Shown here piece after piece: positions 18,980 to 28,339 of a DNA stretch of 64,000 bases. Within the stretch, counting starts at the first letter, position 1, and every line of letters starts with the position of its first letter. Location: contig DYJE01000016.1 in assembly GCA_020723285.1 (NCBI GenBank), forward strand, positions 37,351 to 101,350, in the 5' to 3' direction. Made by a program: the position numbers and the translations under genes. The DNA is from Desulforapulum autotrophicum. Its GTDB lineage: Bacteria; Desulfobacterota; Desulfobacteria; Desulfobacterales; Desulfolunaceae. The notes below the pieces were generated by a model. That model saw only the letters and a program-made list of their open reading frames with translations, searched no databases and was not told the origin of the DNA.

Positions 18980-19427
18980 GTTTTTTTGTCTGCGCTTCAA
19001 GACTCACGAAACAATGACATGAAATGAAGTTGTTCCACATTAAAGTCGATGAATAAGGCGATATGTTGTTTCTTCGGTAAAAATGCCAAACCCCATTGGC
19101 AATTGAAGACAACATTTTTATTGGTTATCACATGTTTTACATAAACATATAACGTTCGATACACAGTTTATTGATATTGCGTTCAATCCACCAATCGATG
19201 ATCAAACCAAACATCTTTTTTTTATTGAACTTATTCGCCCGCACAAAAATTAGCTGCCCTGGCATAATAAATGCTTTTGAGACGAACAACCGTTTTCGTT
19301 ATCTTCATTTTTTTTGTGACATACATAAAGCATTAATAACAATTATAAGGAGGGCTAAAAAAACACCCAATTATTCTTTTGATATTCAACAAAATCAATA
19401 ACCCCTAATTGAAAAAAGGAGCTTTAC
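18980..19427. other. AT-rich intergenic region upstream of the PEP-CTERM gene
   Basis: No gene is supported here. It contains an inverted repeat TGCCAA-N6-TTGGCA (19084-19101) that could be an operator. A 76-codon frame (19171-19401) is low-complexity, AT-rich and lacks a ribosome site. The candidate sigma-54 element is listed separately. Confidence 0.5.
19260..19275 (+). promoter_or_regulatory. Candidate sigma-54 (-24/-12) promoter
   Basis: TGGCATAATAAATGCT keeps the invariant GG and GC with 10 bases between them and matches TGGCAnnnnnnnTGCW. It lies about 150 bases before the VWA/PEP-CTERM gene. PEP-CTERM genes in several bacteria are driven by sigma-54 and the PrsK/PrsR system, which makes the match more credible. 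It remains a motif call. Confidence 0.45.
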
Positions 19428-20408
19428 ATGAAAAAGAGACTGTTTTTATTATTATCCGCCATGATCGCAAGTGTTTTTATTGCCGGATCAGCCATGGCAG
19501 CAACTTCCGTCAGCTGGCTTACACCGGCCGAAGGTTCAACCTATGATGTTGGCACAATCGTCAATCCTACAGGTACTGCAAGTGGAAGCGGAATAACCGG
19601 TGGAACCGGTTTGGACCTGATGCTGGTAATCGATGTATCAGGAAGCATGAGCGGATCAGGTATTAACTATGCAAAACAAGCCGCGATCGCACTTATCAAT
19701 GCACTTCCGGACAACACCACCCAGGTGGGTATAGTTCGGTTCAACAGTGTGGCCGGCACAGTCGCGATGCTTCAGGATCTGACCACCAATAAAGCCTCAC
19801 TCATTACTGCGGTCAACAGCCTTTCAGCAGGTGGCGGAACTGACATTGGTAGTGGCATCACATTAGCCACTTCTCATTTATTGGGTGCCAATGCTATCGC
19901 TGGCCATAGGAAGATGGAGGTTGTCCTTTCCGATGGTTATTCTTCAGGGAATCCCAATGCCGCAGCCCTCGCCGCACGTAATGCAGGCATCACTGTTCAT
20001 GCCGTTGGTATCCCAGGCCATAACGCAACTCAGATGAGTGGCATTGCCTCCAATGGTGGCGGTATGTACACCAATGTCAGCAATCTCGCAGATCTTGTTG
20101 GAATTTTTCAGGGAACTGCTGGAAACCTGGTCGGCCTTGACCATGTGGACATCGAACTTCCTGACGGAACGATGATATACAACATCGCCACAGACGGCTT
20201 GGGTAACTTCATCCTTCCCGACTGGGCCATGGAGCTGGGCGTAAACACCTTCACAGCCTATGCATACGGCACAGATGGAACCATGGCAACGGCCGTTCTG
20301 AACCTCAACGGAACGTCAGCCCCTGTTCCCGAACCCGCGACCCTGTTCCTTCTGGGTACCGGCCTTGTGGGCCTTACCGGTGCACGGAAAAAAATGAAGA
20401 AAAAGTAA
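19428..20408 (+). CDS. Exported von Willebrand factor A domain protein with PEP-CTERM sorting signal
   Basis: A 326-residue protein with three visible parts. A signal peptide (about 1-24, ending SAMA) comes first. A VWA domain (about 62-230) has the metal-ion-dependent adhesion motif D69-V-S-G-S plus the later GGGTD and LSDG elements. A C-terminal PEP-CTERM signal follows: PVPEPATLF, a hydrophobic stretch and a basic tail RKKMKKK. PEP-CTERM proteins are processed by exosortase and displayed or released in the surface matrix. No exosortase gene is in the window. The ATG follows AAAAAGGAG. A terminator lies directly downstream, so it is probably monocistronic. A structural or adhesive role is inference. 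Confidence 0.9.
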   Translation: MKKRLFLLLSAMIASVFIAGSAMAATSVSWLTPAEGSTYDVGTIVNPTGTASGSGITGGTGLDLMLVIDVSGSMSGSGINYAKQAAIALINALPDNTTQVGIVRFNSVAGTVAMLQDLTTNKASLITAVNSLSAGGGTDIGSGITLATSHLLGANAIAGHRKMEVVLSDGYSSGNPNAAALAARNAGITVHAVGIPGHNATQMSGIASNGGGMYTNVSNLADLVGIFQGTAGNLVGLDHVDIELPDGTMIYNIATDGLGNFILPDWAMELGVNTFTAYAYGTDGTMATAVLNLNGTSAPVPEPATLFLLGTGLVGLTGARKKMKKK

Positions 20409-20445
20409 TGAACGATTGAGGCAAACCCTCGGTCATTAAAAGAAC

Positions 20446-20479
20446 AAAGGCAGGTAATTGATGAATTACCTGCCTTTTT
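20446..20479 (+). terminator. Rho-independent terminator after the VWA/PEP-CTERM gene
   Basis: AAAGGCAGGTAATT pairs with AATTACCTGCCTTT across a 4-base loop and is followed by a T run. Confidence 0.85.
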
Positions 20480-20567
20480 CATTGAATTTCTGAGGTTTTT
20501 TTTATAAAGATTTATAACTTTTCTGATTATTCCATCAAAACTTTGGTACAACACTGGGGAGCAAACT

Positions 20568-22646
20568 GTGAAAAAAAACCGCCTGAACCTCACTCTGACC
20601 GCCGGATGCCGTTTTTTTGTTTTAATCCTTCTTCTCTTATGCTTTGAAACCCCAATTTATGCCTTGAGCATCGGCTCAGTCGATTCAGAAGGAAACCTTG
20701 TGGACATCGACAAGGATCTTAAAGAACAGTCGGATTTTTATTTCAAGGACATGGAAGCTTATTTCCGAAACGGTGATCTGGCAAGCGTCAGATATATCGG
20801 TGAAAAACTTTTGAAGGTCAAACACGATGACGGCAATATCAAAGCGCTCCTCAGTTTATGTTACGCCGCTGGAAAAGACCTTAAAAAAGCTGACGAATGG
20901 CTCGCAGCCGCGTCAAAGGGGAAAAAAGCATCATCCCTTTATCAGTCCGCCGCACAGGCCATGATCTACAAAGCCAAAGGCATGACACCCGAAGCCCTTT
21001 CGGCCTGTAAAAAAGCCCTTTCATCGGATTCAAAAAATTCATATCTGTTCAACATGCTGGGCAGAATTTATCTGGATATGAATAAAACCGCCGATGCCCT
21101 TTCCGCGTTCAACACATCTGTCGCATTGAACAGCAGTTTCATCCCCGGCAGAATAAACCTGGGGGTCGCCCATTACTTCACGAAAAACTACCCCCAGGCT
21201 GTCTTGCATTTTACGGAAGCCGTTCGCTTGAGCCCGTCGTCCTTCAATGCCCAATACGGCCTTGCCGCCGCCCTTGAAGCAACCGGAAATGAACAGGGAG
21301 CACTTCATCATTATCGGGAAAGCCTTAAAATCAATCCGGAAAGCAAAGACGCTCTGACCCAGACGGCTCTGATCGAATTGAACCTCATGCTGTATCAAAA
21401 CGCCCTCAACACCGCAAAAAAAATGGAACTGCTTAAAATCAACGGCGCTCAACCTTTGATCGCCGAAGCAGCATTGCATCTCGGCGACATCAAAACAGCC
21501 ACGAAATATATTGGACTCCTTCCGGACTCGGATCTGACCAAAACATACCTTCAGGGCTACCTTCATTTCATTGAAGGCCGTTATGATCAGGCTAAGAAAT
21601 CTATGGAACAGGCATTAAAACAGAAACCGAATCTTTTTGGAGCATTTCTCGCGGTTCAAACTCTTAAATTCTATCAGAATAACCCCCAGAGAATCCCTGT
21701 CAACCAGATCACATCCTGGGGCGGTGAAGCCTCCAAGGCTACAGCTTTTGTCGACGGCTGCATGGCGGCTTCCAAAGGCGACTGGAATTCGGCCTACACC
21801 CGATGGAAATACGCCAATGGTCTTTTTGGAGGTTTTACCTTGGACGGCTTTTCAGCAAACGATTTGAAGCAGTATGTCAAACCCGATGAATTGAAACATC
21901 TCGGAATGGGAATCTTTTTCGCGTATCACAATTTTTCAAACCAGTCCCTGTCGGAATTCGACAAAGCGATCGGGAAGAACAGTGCGTCCTGTTTTGCTCA
22001 TTATTTTTCCGGTGTGGTCAGCCTCAAAATAGGTAACCGCGATAAAGCAGAAACCTCTTTTAAAAAAGCATCGGATAAGGCCCCGCGCTTCTTTTCAGCC
22101 GTTTACACTCTTGGTGAAATGCAGGCAGCCCAAGGCAGATTTGATCAGGCGTTGACCTATTACATCAAAGCAGCCGCCATCAAAGACGATTTCGGGATCA
22201 TCATCAAACAGGGTCTCATTTATGAAAGAAAAAACAAATTCGATGAAGCTGAAAAAAAATACACCTACGCCATAAAAATGTCTCCTGAAAACTACATCGG
22301 GTACAACCAGCTGGCCTGGCTTTATGCGAAGCAGGGAAAAAATCTTTCCAAAGCCATGGAACTGGCACAGAAAGCAGACAAACTCCTTCCCGGAAACGCA
22401 AGCATTCTGGACACCATGGGCTGGATTCTTTACCAGAACAAGGATTACATGGGAGCACTTTCACGATTTGAAACCGCAATAAAAGGCGGGGAAAACAACC
22501 CCACCATCTTGTATCATTTGGGTGTTGTTTACCATGCCCAAGGCAAGCATGCAGATGCAAAAAAATATCTTAAAAAAGCTTTAAGTATTTCGGGTAATTT
22601 TGAAGAGGCGGTGCAAGCAAAATCCTTATTGAATAAAATCAAATAA
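20568..22646 (+). CDS. Secreted or membrane-anchored TPR-repeat protein
   Basis: A 692-residue protein starting with GTG (GGGGAG 6-7 bases upstream). An N-terminal hydrophobic segment (about 12-32) acts as signal peptide or anchor. The rest is almost wholly tetratricopeptide repeats, for example A-x-x-A-x-x-x-Y-x-x-A-L-x-x-x-P units at about 160-260 and 470-680. A less regular central stretch (about 370-450) has WGGEASKAT and a tryptophan-rich WNSAYTRWKYANG. The family resembles large TPR proteins found with exosortase/PEP-CTERM and exopolysaccharide systems, and the neighbouring PEP-CTERM gene is consistent with that. A specific partner cannot be named. Confidence 0.8.
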   Translation: MKKNRLNLTLTAGCRFFVLILLLLCFETPIYALSIGSVDSEGNLVDIDKDLKEQSDFYFKDMEAYFRNGDLASVRYIGEKLLKVKHDDGNIKALLSLCYAAGKDLKKADEWLAAASKGKKASSLYQSAAQAMIYKAKGMTPEALSACKKALSSDSKNSYLFNMLGRIYLDMNKTADALSAFNTSVALNSSFIPGRINLGVAHYFTKNYPQAVLHFTEAVRLSPSSFNAQYGLAAALEATGNEQGALHHYRESLKINPESKDALTQTALIELNLMLYQNALNTAKKMELLKINGAQPLIAEAALHLGDIKTATKYIGLLPDSDLTKTYLQGYLHFIEGRYDQAKKSMEQALKQKPNLFGAFLAVQTLKFYQNNPQRIPVNQITSWGGEASKATAFVDGCMAASKGDWNSAYTRWKYANGLFGGFTLDGFSANDLKQYVKPDELKHLGMGIFFAYHNFSNQSLSEFDKAIGKNSASCFAHYFSGVVSLKIGNRDKAETSFKKASDKAPRFFSAVYTLGEMQAAQGRFDQALTYYIKAAAIKDDFGIIIKQGLIYERKNKFDEAEKKYTYAIKMSPENYIGYNQLAWLYAKQGKNLSKAMELAQKADKLLPGNASILDTMGWILYQNKDYMGALSRFETAIKGGENNPTILYHLGVVYHAQGKHADAKKYLKKALSISGNFEEAVQAKSLLNKIK

Positions 22647-22672
22647 GCATTCCGTTCAAAGCATATAAAAAA

Positions 22673-22700
22673 AGGGTTTTGAGGCAAGCCTCAAAACCCT
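22673..22700. terminator. Bidirectional terminator between the TPR gene and tRNA-Leu
   Basis: AGGGTTTTGAGGC pairs perfectly with GCCTCAAAACCCT across 2 bases. An A run lies on the left and a T run on the right, so it can serve the TPR gene and the convergent tRNA. Confidence 0.9.
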
Positions 22701-22712
22701 ATATTTTTTTTT

Positions 22713-22799
22713 TGGTACCGAAGCCGGGACTTGAACCCGGATAGCCATACGGCCACTAGACCCTGAACCTAGCGTGTCTACCAATTCCACCACTTCGGC
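22713..22799 (-). tRNA. tRNA-Leu (anticodon CAG)
   Basis: The minus strand folds as an 87-base class II tRNA: acceptor GCCGAAG/CTTCGGT, D-loop AATTGGTAGAC, anticodon loop TTCAGGG giving CAG, a long variable arm (TGGCCGTATGGCTA), T-loop GGTTCAAGTCC and encoded CCA. The first acceptor pair is G1-U72 instead of G-C, which is unusual but tolerated. Confidence 0.97.
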
Positions 22800-22809
22800 A
22801 ATGGGTGAG

Positions 22810-22838
22810 TGTATATCAACGATTTGCGTCTTGATCAA
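22810..22838 (-). promoter_or_regulatory. Candidate promoter of tRNA-Leu
   Basis: On the minus strand TTGATC (22838-22833), 17 bases, then TATACA (22815-22810), ending 11 bases before the mature tRNA. Confidence 0.5.
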
Positions 22839-22981
22839 GTCATTTATTGAAAAAAATGTGAAAGGTTTTCATCACGGCCTGCGCCCAGGTCGGAATGATA
22901 AAAACGTTGATTTTAAGGCGGAAAGAATTTATATATCCTTTGAAATTTTTTGTCGGATCATGAATAAGGGTTTGGAAATAT

Positions 22982-23920
22982 ATGAAATTAATTGAGGATC
23001 TTCGTCTCATCCAAGAACCGTTCGAGAATGCGGTCATCACCATCGGAAACTTCGATGGGGTCCACCATGGACACCGGGTCCTTATAAATAGTACCATCGA
23101 GAAAGCGAAAGCCATCGGCGGAACCTCCGTTGCCATCACCTTTGAGCCCCACCCCATCAAGGTCCTTGTGAACGGTTCGCCTCCCCCGCTCATCACCATC
23201 TATGAACAAAAAATTGAGCTGATGGAACAGACCGGCATCGATGTTCTTGTGGTCATTCCGTTCACACCGGACTTCGCCAGCATGGACGCCCGTCAGTTCA
23301 TTGAAGAGCTTCTTGTGAAACAACTGGGCATGCGGGCCATCGTGGTGGGCAACGACTACTCGTTCGGCAAGGACAGGGAGGGGAATATCGACCTTCTCCG
23401 GTCGTACTCGGCCACACTTGGATTTGACATCATCATCCCTGACTGGGTCAACGACCCGGACAGCGATGAACGGATAAGCAGCACACTCATCAGGGACACC
23501 ATCCGAAAAGGTGATGTGGGCAAAGTCCGTCATTTCCTCGGGCGTTATTATCAGGTCCGGGGAAAAGTCGTTTCCGGCCGGAACCGGGGCGGAAAACTTC
23601 TGGGATTTCCCACAGCCAACCTCACGTTAAAAGACGAACTCTGCCCGGAAACGGGAGTTTACGCCGTGACTGTGGAATGCAGTCACGGTCATTTCAACGG
23701 TGTTGCCAACATCGGCTACAGCCCCACTTTCGACGACCATCTTTTCACGGTTGAAGTCCATATCCTCGATTTCAATCATGATCTCTACGATCAGGAAATC
23801 AGGGTCAACATGATCGAAAAACTCCGGGATGAAAAAAAATTCAACGGCATCGCGGAACTGTCCGATCAGATCCGTAAAGATATCGAAAAAGCCAGGACGA
23901 TCCTGGATAATCTTGAATGA
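22982..23920 (+). CDS. ribF: Bifunctional riboflavin kinase / FAD synthetase
   Basis: A 312-residue enzyme converting riboflavin to FMN and FAD. The N-terminal nucleotidyltransferase domain has GNFDGVHHGHRVL (HxGH class) and the ISSTLIR motif. The C-terminal flavokinase domain has GKVVSGRNRGGKLLGFPTAN and the acidic GVYAV/NIGYSPTF elements. Length is typical. It is the first of four plus-strand genes (ribF, def, fmt, rsmB) with moderate spacing. Confidence 0.96.
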   Translation: MKLIEDLRLIQEPFENAVITIGNFDGVHHGHRVLINSTIEKAKAIGGTSVAITFEPHPIKVLVNGSPPPLITIYEQKIELMEQTGIDVLVVIPFTPDFASMDARQFIEELLVKQLGMRAIVVGNDYSFGKDREGNIDLLRSYSATLGFDIIIPDWVNDPDSDERISSTLIRDTIRKGDVGKVRHFLGRYYQVRGKVVSGRNRGGKLLGFPTANLTLKDELCPETGVYAVTVECSHGHFNGVANIGYSPTFDDHLFTVEVHILDFNHDLYDQEIRVNMIEKLRDEKKFNGIAELSDQIRKDIEKARTILDNLE

Positions 23921-24010
23921 TACAAGGGAAACCCTGATCATCGAAACATCAATCTTCACCCCACGGGCTTTTTCGAACAGCCTGACAGGGTGAGAAAGGT
24001 AAAAAACATC

Positions 24011-24529
24011 ATGGCCATTCTCGACATCATAACCTATCCGGATCCCCTGCTACTCAAACCTTCGGAAACCGTCACCGACGTCAACGACGAAATTCAGACA
24101 CTGATCGAGGACATGGCCGAAACCATGTTCGACGCCCCCGGTTCCGGACTCGCTGCCGTTCAGGTGGGTGTGAACAAACGCATCATCGTGGTCAACACCA
24201 CGGGCAATCTGGAAAACGAGGAAAAATCCTGGTATGCCCTCATCAATCCCGAGATCGTCGAAAAAGACGGTGTGTATGTCTCCGAGGAGGAAGGCTGCCT
24301 GAGCGTCCCTGAATTCAGGGCCACGGTAAAACGCGCCTCCCGTGTGGTGGTCAAGGCCCTTGACCGGAAAGGGGAGCCGGTCACCATGGAACTGAACGGT
24401 TTCCATGCCGTCATTCTCCAGCATGAAATCGATCATTTGAACGGCATTCTCTTCATCGACCATCTCAGCGTTTTGAAGCGGAACCTTTACAAAACCAAAG
24501 TCAAAAAACAAATGAAGAAATCCGCATGA
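24011..24529 (+). CDS. def: Peptide deformylase
   Basis: A 172-residue metalloenzyme removing the N-formyl group from nascent proteins. All three family motifs are visible: GSGLAAVQ, EEGCLSVP (metal Cys) and QHEIDHLNG (two metal His and catalytic Glu). The start at 24011 (MAILDIITYPDPLL) matches the normal N-terminus; an upstream in-frame GTG at 23990 would add seven atypical residues. The stop overlaps the fmt start, coupling the two formyl-Met enzymes. Confidence 0.96.
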   Translation: MAILDIITYPDPLLLKPSETVTDVNDEIQTLIEDMAETMFDAPGSGLAAVQVGVNKRIIVVNTTGNLENEEKSWYALINPEIVEKDGVYVSEEEGCLSVPEFRATVKRASRVVVKALDRKGEPVTMELNGFHAVILQHEIDHLNGILFIDHLSVLKRNLYKTKVKKQMKKSA

Positions 24530-25464
24530 TGAAACCTTCCGTCGTGTTCATGGGAACCCCTGATTTCGCCGTCGCTCCTCTTTTGTCCCTGAACAGTGCC
24601 GGATACCCCATTCCGCTGGTGATCAGCCAGCCGGACCGTCCCCAGGGGCGGGGCCGGAAACGGGTTGAGACTCCCGTCAAAAAAGCGGCCTTGGACCTCG
24701 GACTTACGGTTGTTCAGCCGGCGAACGTCAACTCGGATGACACAATCTCCATGCTTCAGGCACTTAAACCCGATTTCTTTGTGGTGGTGGCTTTCGGCCA
24801 GATCCTTGGAGCCAAGCTCCTGGCCGTTCCGGCTTTGGCACCCATCAATATCCATGGGTCCATCCTTCCGGCGTATCGGGGAGCTGCGCCCATCCAGCGC
24901 GCCATTCTTTGCGGCGAAACACGGACAGGCATCACCACCATGCTCATGGACCGGGGTATGGACACGGGTGACATGCTCCTGGTTGAAACCCTTAACATCC
25001 TTGAGGAAGACACATCCGAAACCCTCAGTCACCGGCTTTCGGCATTAGGCGCGGATCTGATCGTGAAAACACTGGAAGACTATGTCGGGGGCCGAATCAT
25101 TCCAAAAGCCCAGGATCATGAACAGGCCACCTACGCCTCCATGCTGAGCAAGCAGGAAGGCCGGATGAACTGGAGCGAACCGGCCCGGACACTTGACGCC
25201 TTTGTCCGGGGCATGACCCCCTGGCCCGGTGCCTTCACTTTTCTTTCCGAAAAACGGTTCAGAATCATCAAAGCCATAGCGCTGGACATCGCAAGCCCTG
25301 AAGTACCCGGAACCGTTCTTGACAGCAGACCCGGAACCCTGATGGTTCAGACCGGGTCCGGTGCGTTGTCAATCCTTGAAATCCAGGGTGAATCCGGAAA
25401 AAAACTCCCGGTTTCAGACTTCCTTCGTGGTTTCCCCATCAGCAAAGGGTCTTTGTTTCAGTGA
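24526..25464 (+). CDS. fmt: Methionyl-tRNA formyltransferase
   Basis: A 312-residue enzyme using 10-formyltetrahydrofolate to formylate initiator Met-tRNA. The N-terminal catalytic domain carries FMGTPDFAV, ISQPDRPQGRG and the catalytic HGSILPAYRGAAPIQRAI (Asn in PINIHGS, His, later Asp in DRGMDTGDML). The C-terminal OB-like tRNA-binding domain follows. It overlaps def by 4 bases (ATGA). Confidence 0.96.
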   Translation: MMKPSVVFMGTPDFAVAPLLSLNSAGYPIPLVISQPDRPQGRGRKRVETPVKKAALDLGLTVVQPANVNSDDTISMLQALKPDFFVVVAFGQILGAKLLAVPALAPINIHGSILPAYRGAAPIQRAILCGETRTGITTMLMDRGMDTGDMLLVETLNILEEDTSETLSHRLSALGADLIVKTLEDYVGGRIIPKAQDHEQATYASMLSKQEGRMNWSEPARTLDAFVRGMTPWPGAFTFLSEKRFRIIKAIALDIASPEVPGTVLDSRPGTLMVQTGSGALSILEIQGESGKKLPVSDFLRGFPISKGSLFQ

Positions 25465-25580
25465 AGAAAACGGTACCTCACTTTGTTCTCGCCATATACA
25501 TCAAAGTATATTATAGCATAGCCCATTCATCACCCATCATCTGAGAAACACACAGGCAACCTTGACAAGGATGGTTATCC

Positions 25581-26966
25581 ATGACGGATATCGCGCGTGA
25601 ATCGGCTTTAAACCTGCTTCACCAGCTTGACAGAAAACAGCTCACTCTTGACACGGTCATGAACGATTTCACAGCCGCAGCTTCAAGGTTGGATAAACGG
25701 GACATGGCCCTGGTTCAGGCCCTTGTCTACGGTGTGGTCCGATGGAGACTTCACCTGGACCATATCATCGCGCATTTTTCAAAAACACCGCTTGAGCAGA
25801 TCAGCCCGGAGATCCTGAACGTTCTGCGGATGGGTGTTTTCCAGTTGAAATTCATGGACAAGATTCCCGAATCCGCAGCGGTGAACACGTCGGTGGAGCT
25901 CGCGAAGTACGGCGAGGCCGGAAAAAAGAAAACTCCGGTGTGGGTTGTGAAATACGTGAACGGCATGCTCAGAAACGTGGCGAGAAATCTTGCGAATGTT
26001 CCGTTCCCCGATGAAAACAGCAACAAAACACTGTCCATCGCCGTCAGGCATTCGTTTCCCACCTGGCTCGTCCAGCGCTGGCTCAACCGCTTCGGCGATG
26101 AGGAAACCCACAGACTTTGCGAAAAACTCAACCGTATCCCTGAAATCACGGTCAGAACAAATACCTTGAAAACCGACAGAACCTCGCTCGCTCAATCCCT
26201 TTCACCGTTTGCAAAGGATGTGAACGACTGTGTTTACGCACCTTTTGGGATATCGTTCAACAGGCCGTCTATACCGATCCACCTTCTTGAACCTTTTCGG
26301 GAAGGATGGTTCCAGGTTCAGGACGAAGGTGCCCAGCTTGTTTCCGAAATCCTTGACCCGCAGCCCTCTGAACGGATTCTCGACGCCTGCGCCGGCCTGG
26401 GCGGAAAAACAGGCCATCTGGCCCAGCTGATGACAAACCGGGGTGAAATCATCGCCGTCGATCACGACGAAAAAAAACTCCGGGCCCTTGATCTCGACAT
26501 GCGGCGTCTGGGTGTGACCATTGTAAAAACTGCGATTGTCAATCTTGATGAATCCTTAGCCACCGAAAGCCTGGGATTGTTCGACAGAGTTCTGGTGGAC
26601 GCCCCCTGCTCCGGCATGGGCGTTCTCAGACGAAACCCCGACGGCAAGTGGAACATGACCAAAAAAAACCTGAACCGCTTCAGCAAACGCCAGGTTCGTT
26701 TTCTCAGCGCCGTATCCGGTCTTCTCAAACCCGGAGGGATTCTTGTTTATGCGGTCTGTTCAACAGAACCCGAGGAAAACGAAGGTGTTATCGAATCGTT
26801 TCTCCACAGACATCCGGATTTCGCCGTTGAACGGACGTCACCGCCTCGTAACGAAAAAATCGAGTCGTTGAGAAACGCCAAGGGCCATTACGTGTCCTTC
26901 CCCCACATACACAACATGGACGGTTTTTTCATCACGCGCCTCAAACGACAGGACCTTCTGTCATAA
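25581..26966 (+). CDS. rsmB: 16S rRNA m5C967 methyltransferase
   Basis: A 461-residue RsmB/Sun enzyme. The N-terminal 130 residues form a NusB-like RNA-binding domain. The C-terminal Rossmann methyltransferase has ILDACAGLGGKTGHLAQL (SAM loop), VDAPCSGMGVLRRNPD and YAVCSTEPEENE, the last two holding the pair of cysteines used for cytosine C5 methylation. AAGGA precedes the start. It sits 116 bases after fmt, the usual context for this gene. Confidence 0.94.
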   Translation: MTDIARESALNLLHQLDRKQLTLDTVMNDFTAAASRLDKRDMALVQALVYGVVRWRLHLDHIIAHFSKTPLEQISPEILNVLRMGVFQLKFMDKIPESAAVNTSVELAKYGEAGKKKTPVWVVKYVNGMLRNVARNLANVPFPDENSNKTLSIAVRHSFPTWLVQRWLNRFGDEETHRLCEKLNRIPEITVRTNTLKTDRTSLAQSLSPFAKDVNDCVYAPFGISFNRPSIPIHLLEPFREGWFQVQDEGAQLVSEILDPQPSERILDACAGLGGKTGHLAQLMTNRGEIIAVDHDEKKLRALDLDMRRLGVTIVKTAIVNLDESLATESLGLFDRVLVDAPCSGMGVLRRNPDGKWNMTKKNLNRFSKRQVRFLSAVSGLLKPGGILVYAVCSTEPEENEGVIESFLHRHPDFAVERTSPPRNEKIESLRNAKGHYVSFPHIHNMDGFFITRLKRQDLLS

Positions 26967-27168
26967 ACTACCAGTTAACAATTTGTTATTAATGAAGAAA
27001 TAAACCGATACGAAAATCAGCCCCATAAAAAAATCATCCAGCCACAAAGGATTGTTTGACTCGATTGATTGAATTTTGTTAAAATACAACATGTTCTAAA
27101 CAGAAGCCCGCCAAAGGGGCATCCAGCCTGTTCCGAATCGCCAGCATTATCAAGGATGATTATAAAAC

Positions 27169-27966
27169 ATGACCTGTTCAACGCCCGATTATTCTGCTTT
27201 TGACCGCCCGGAAATCCTGGAGGTTCTGTTCCATCCGAGAAAGGATTTCTATCTGTCAGACCGGACCGGACAAACCATGGATGTTCTTTTCGACATGCCC
27301 GACGGCGTCAGCATCGGTTCGACGTTTCATCCCGCAAAGGCCAACGACCCCGTCATCCTCTTTTTTCACGGCAACGGGGAAATTGTCGCGGATTACGATG
27401 ACCTGGGGCCCTTGTTCACCCGGATGGGCATCGGCTTCTTTCCTTTCGATTACAGGGGCTATGGCAGATCCTCCGGAAACCCGACGGTTTCCACCATGAT
27501 GACGGACTGTCACGTTCTTTTCGATCAAAGCACGGCGTTTCTGAAAAGCAAGGGTTACACGGGAAAGATCATCGTCATGGGCCGGTCCCTGGGAAGCGCT
27601 TCCGCCCTGGAGCTTGCAGCATCTCTGGGTGATCGTATCGACGCCCTGATCGTTGAAAGCGGCTTCGCGTTCATGATGCCCCTTCTTGAGCTTTTGGGAC
27701 TGAGACGTCTTATGCCGGGAGTCGACGAAAAAAACGGGCCGCTCAACCATGAAAAAATAAAGCGGTTCTCCGGGCCGACCCTGGTGATCCACGCAGAGTA
27801 CGACCATATCATTCCTTTTTCCGACGGAGCGGTTCTTTATGAAAATGCCGCTGCAAATGACAAGACGCTTCTTGAAATCAAGGAAGCCGATCATAACAAC
27901 CTTTTTATCGTCGGGTTCGACGAATACATGAACGCCGTAAAAAATCTGGCGGACAAACTCCGATAA
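27169..27966 (+). CDS. Alpha/beta hydrolase
   Basis: A 265-residue single-domain hydrolase. The oxyanion HGNGE (67-71) is followed by the nucleophile elbow GRSLGS (Ser140), an acid in HAEYDHIIP (D212) and H242 in EADHNN. No signal peptide is seen, so it is cytoplasmic. It resembles the widespread BEM46/ABHD17-type esterase-like proteins; the substrate is unknown. The 202-base gap upstream has no clear terminator. It converges on the next gene with a 9-base gap. Confidence 0.85.
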   Translation: MTCSTPDYSAFDRPEILEVLFHPRKDFYLSDRTGQTMDVLFDMPDGVSIGSTFHPAKANDPVILFFHGNGEIVADYDDLGPLFTRMGIGFFPFDYRGYGRSSGNPTVSTMMTDCHVLFDQSTAFLKSKGYTGKIIVMGRSLGSASALELAASLGDRIDALIVESGFAFMMPLLELLGLRRLMPGVDEKNGPLNHEKIKRFSGPTLVIHAEYDHIIPFSDGAVLYENAAANDKTLLEIKEADHNNLFIVGFDEYMNAVKNLADKLR

Positions 27967-27975
27967 AAGCAAAAA

Positions 27976-28260
27976 TCAGCTTTTTTGGCAGACCCGCTTG
28001 CGCTGGTCCGTAAAATGCCACCAGGGTTTTGATTCACCTTTTTCCATAAAATGAACGATGGACATGAACACGTCCATGACGCAGGGATCATGCCGACGGC
28101 ATGTGATCCTGCACAGTGATTCGTACATTTCAAAAGGGTCCTTGCCCACGAGGCCCGAGGGATGGTCTATCCCGAGGAGCCTGAGATCTCCTGCCGTGGC
28201 CTTGCCCACATTGGGAAGATCTTCAAGTTTTCTGACGTTTTCAAAAGATGGTTTTGGCAT
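27976..28260 (-). CDS. Small helix-hairpin-helix protein (Cdd1 / 'pathogenicity locus' family)
   Basis: A 94-residue protein. The N-terminal half contains helix-hairpin-helix elements (LEDLPNVGKATAGDLRLLGI) typical of non-specific DNA binding. The C-terminal half has CRITCRRHDPCVMDVF and a KPWWHFTDQRK motif. This matches the short Cdd1 family, sometimes annotated as mitomycin-resistance protein. Function is not established. Confidence 0.75.
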   Translation of the reverse strand: MPKPSFENVRKLEDLPNVGKATAGDLRLLGIDHPSGLVGKDPFEMYESLCRITCRRHDPCVMDVFMSIVHFMEKGESKPWWHFTDQRKRVCQKS

Positions 28261-28339
28261 ATAGACGTATTCTCCGGTTCGTAACAGTTCATAAAATGAA
28301 GACCTGAAACCCTAAATCACGACAAACCAAGGAGCGACC

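Noticed and set aside
19171..19401. A 76-codon plus-strand frame upstream of the PEP-CTERM gene
   Set aside because: AT-rich, low-complexity translation without a ribosome site. It also covers the candidate sigma-54 promoter.
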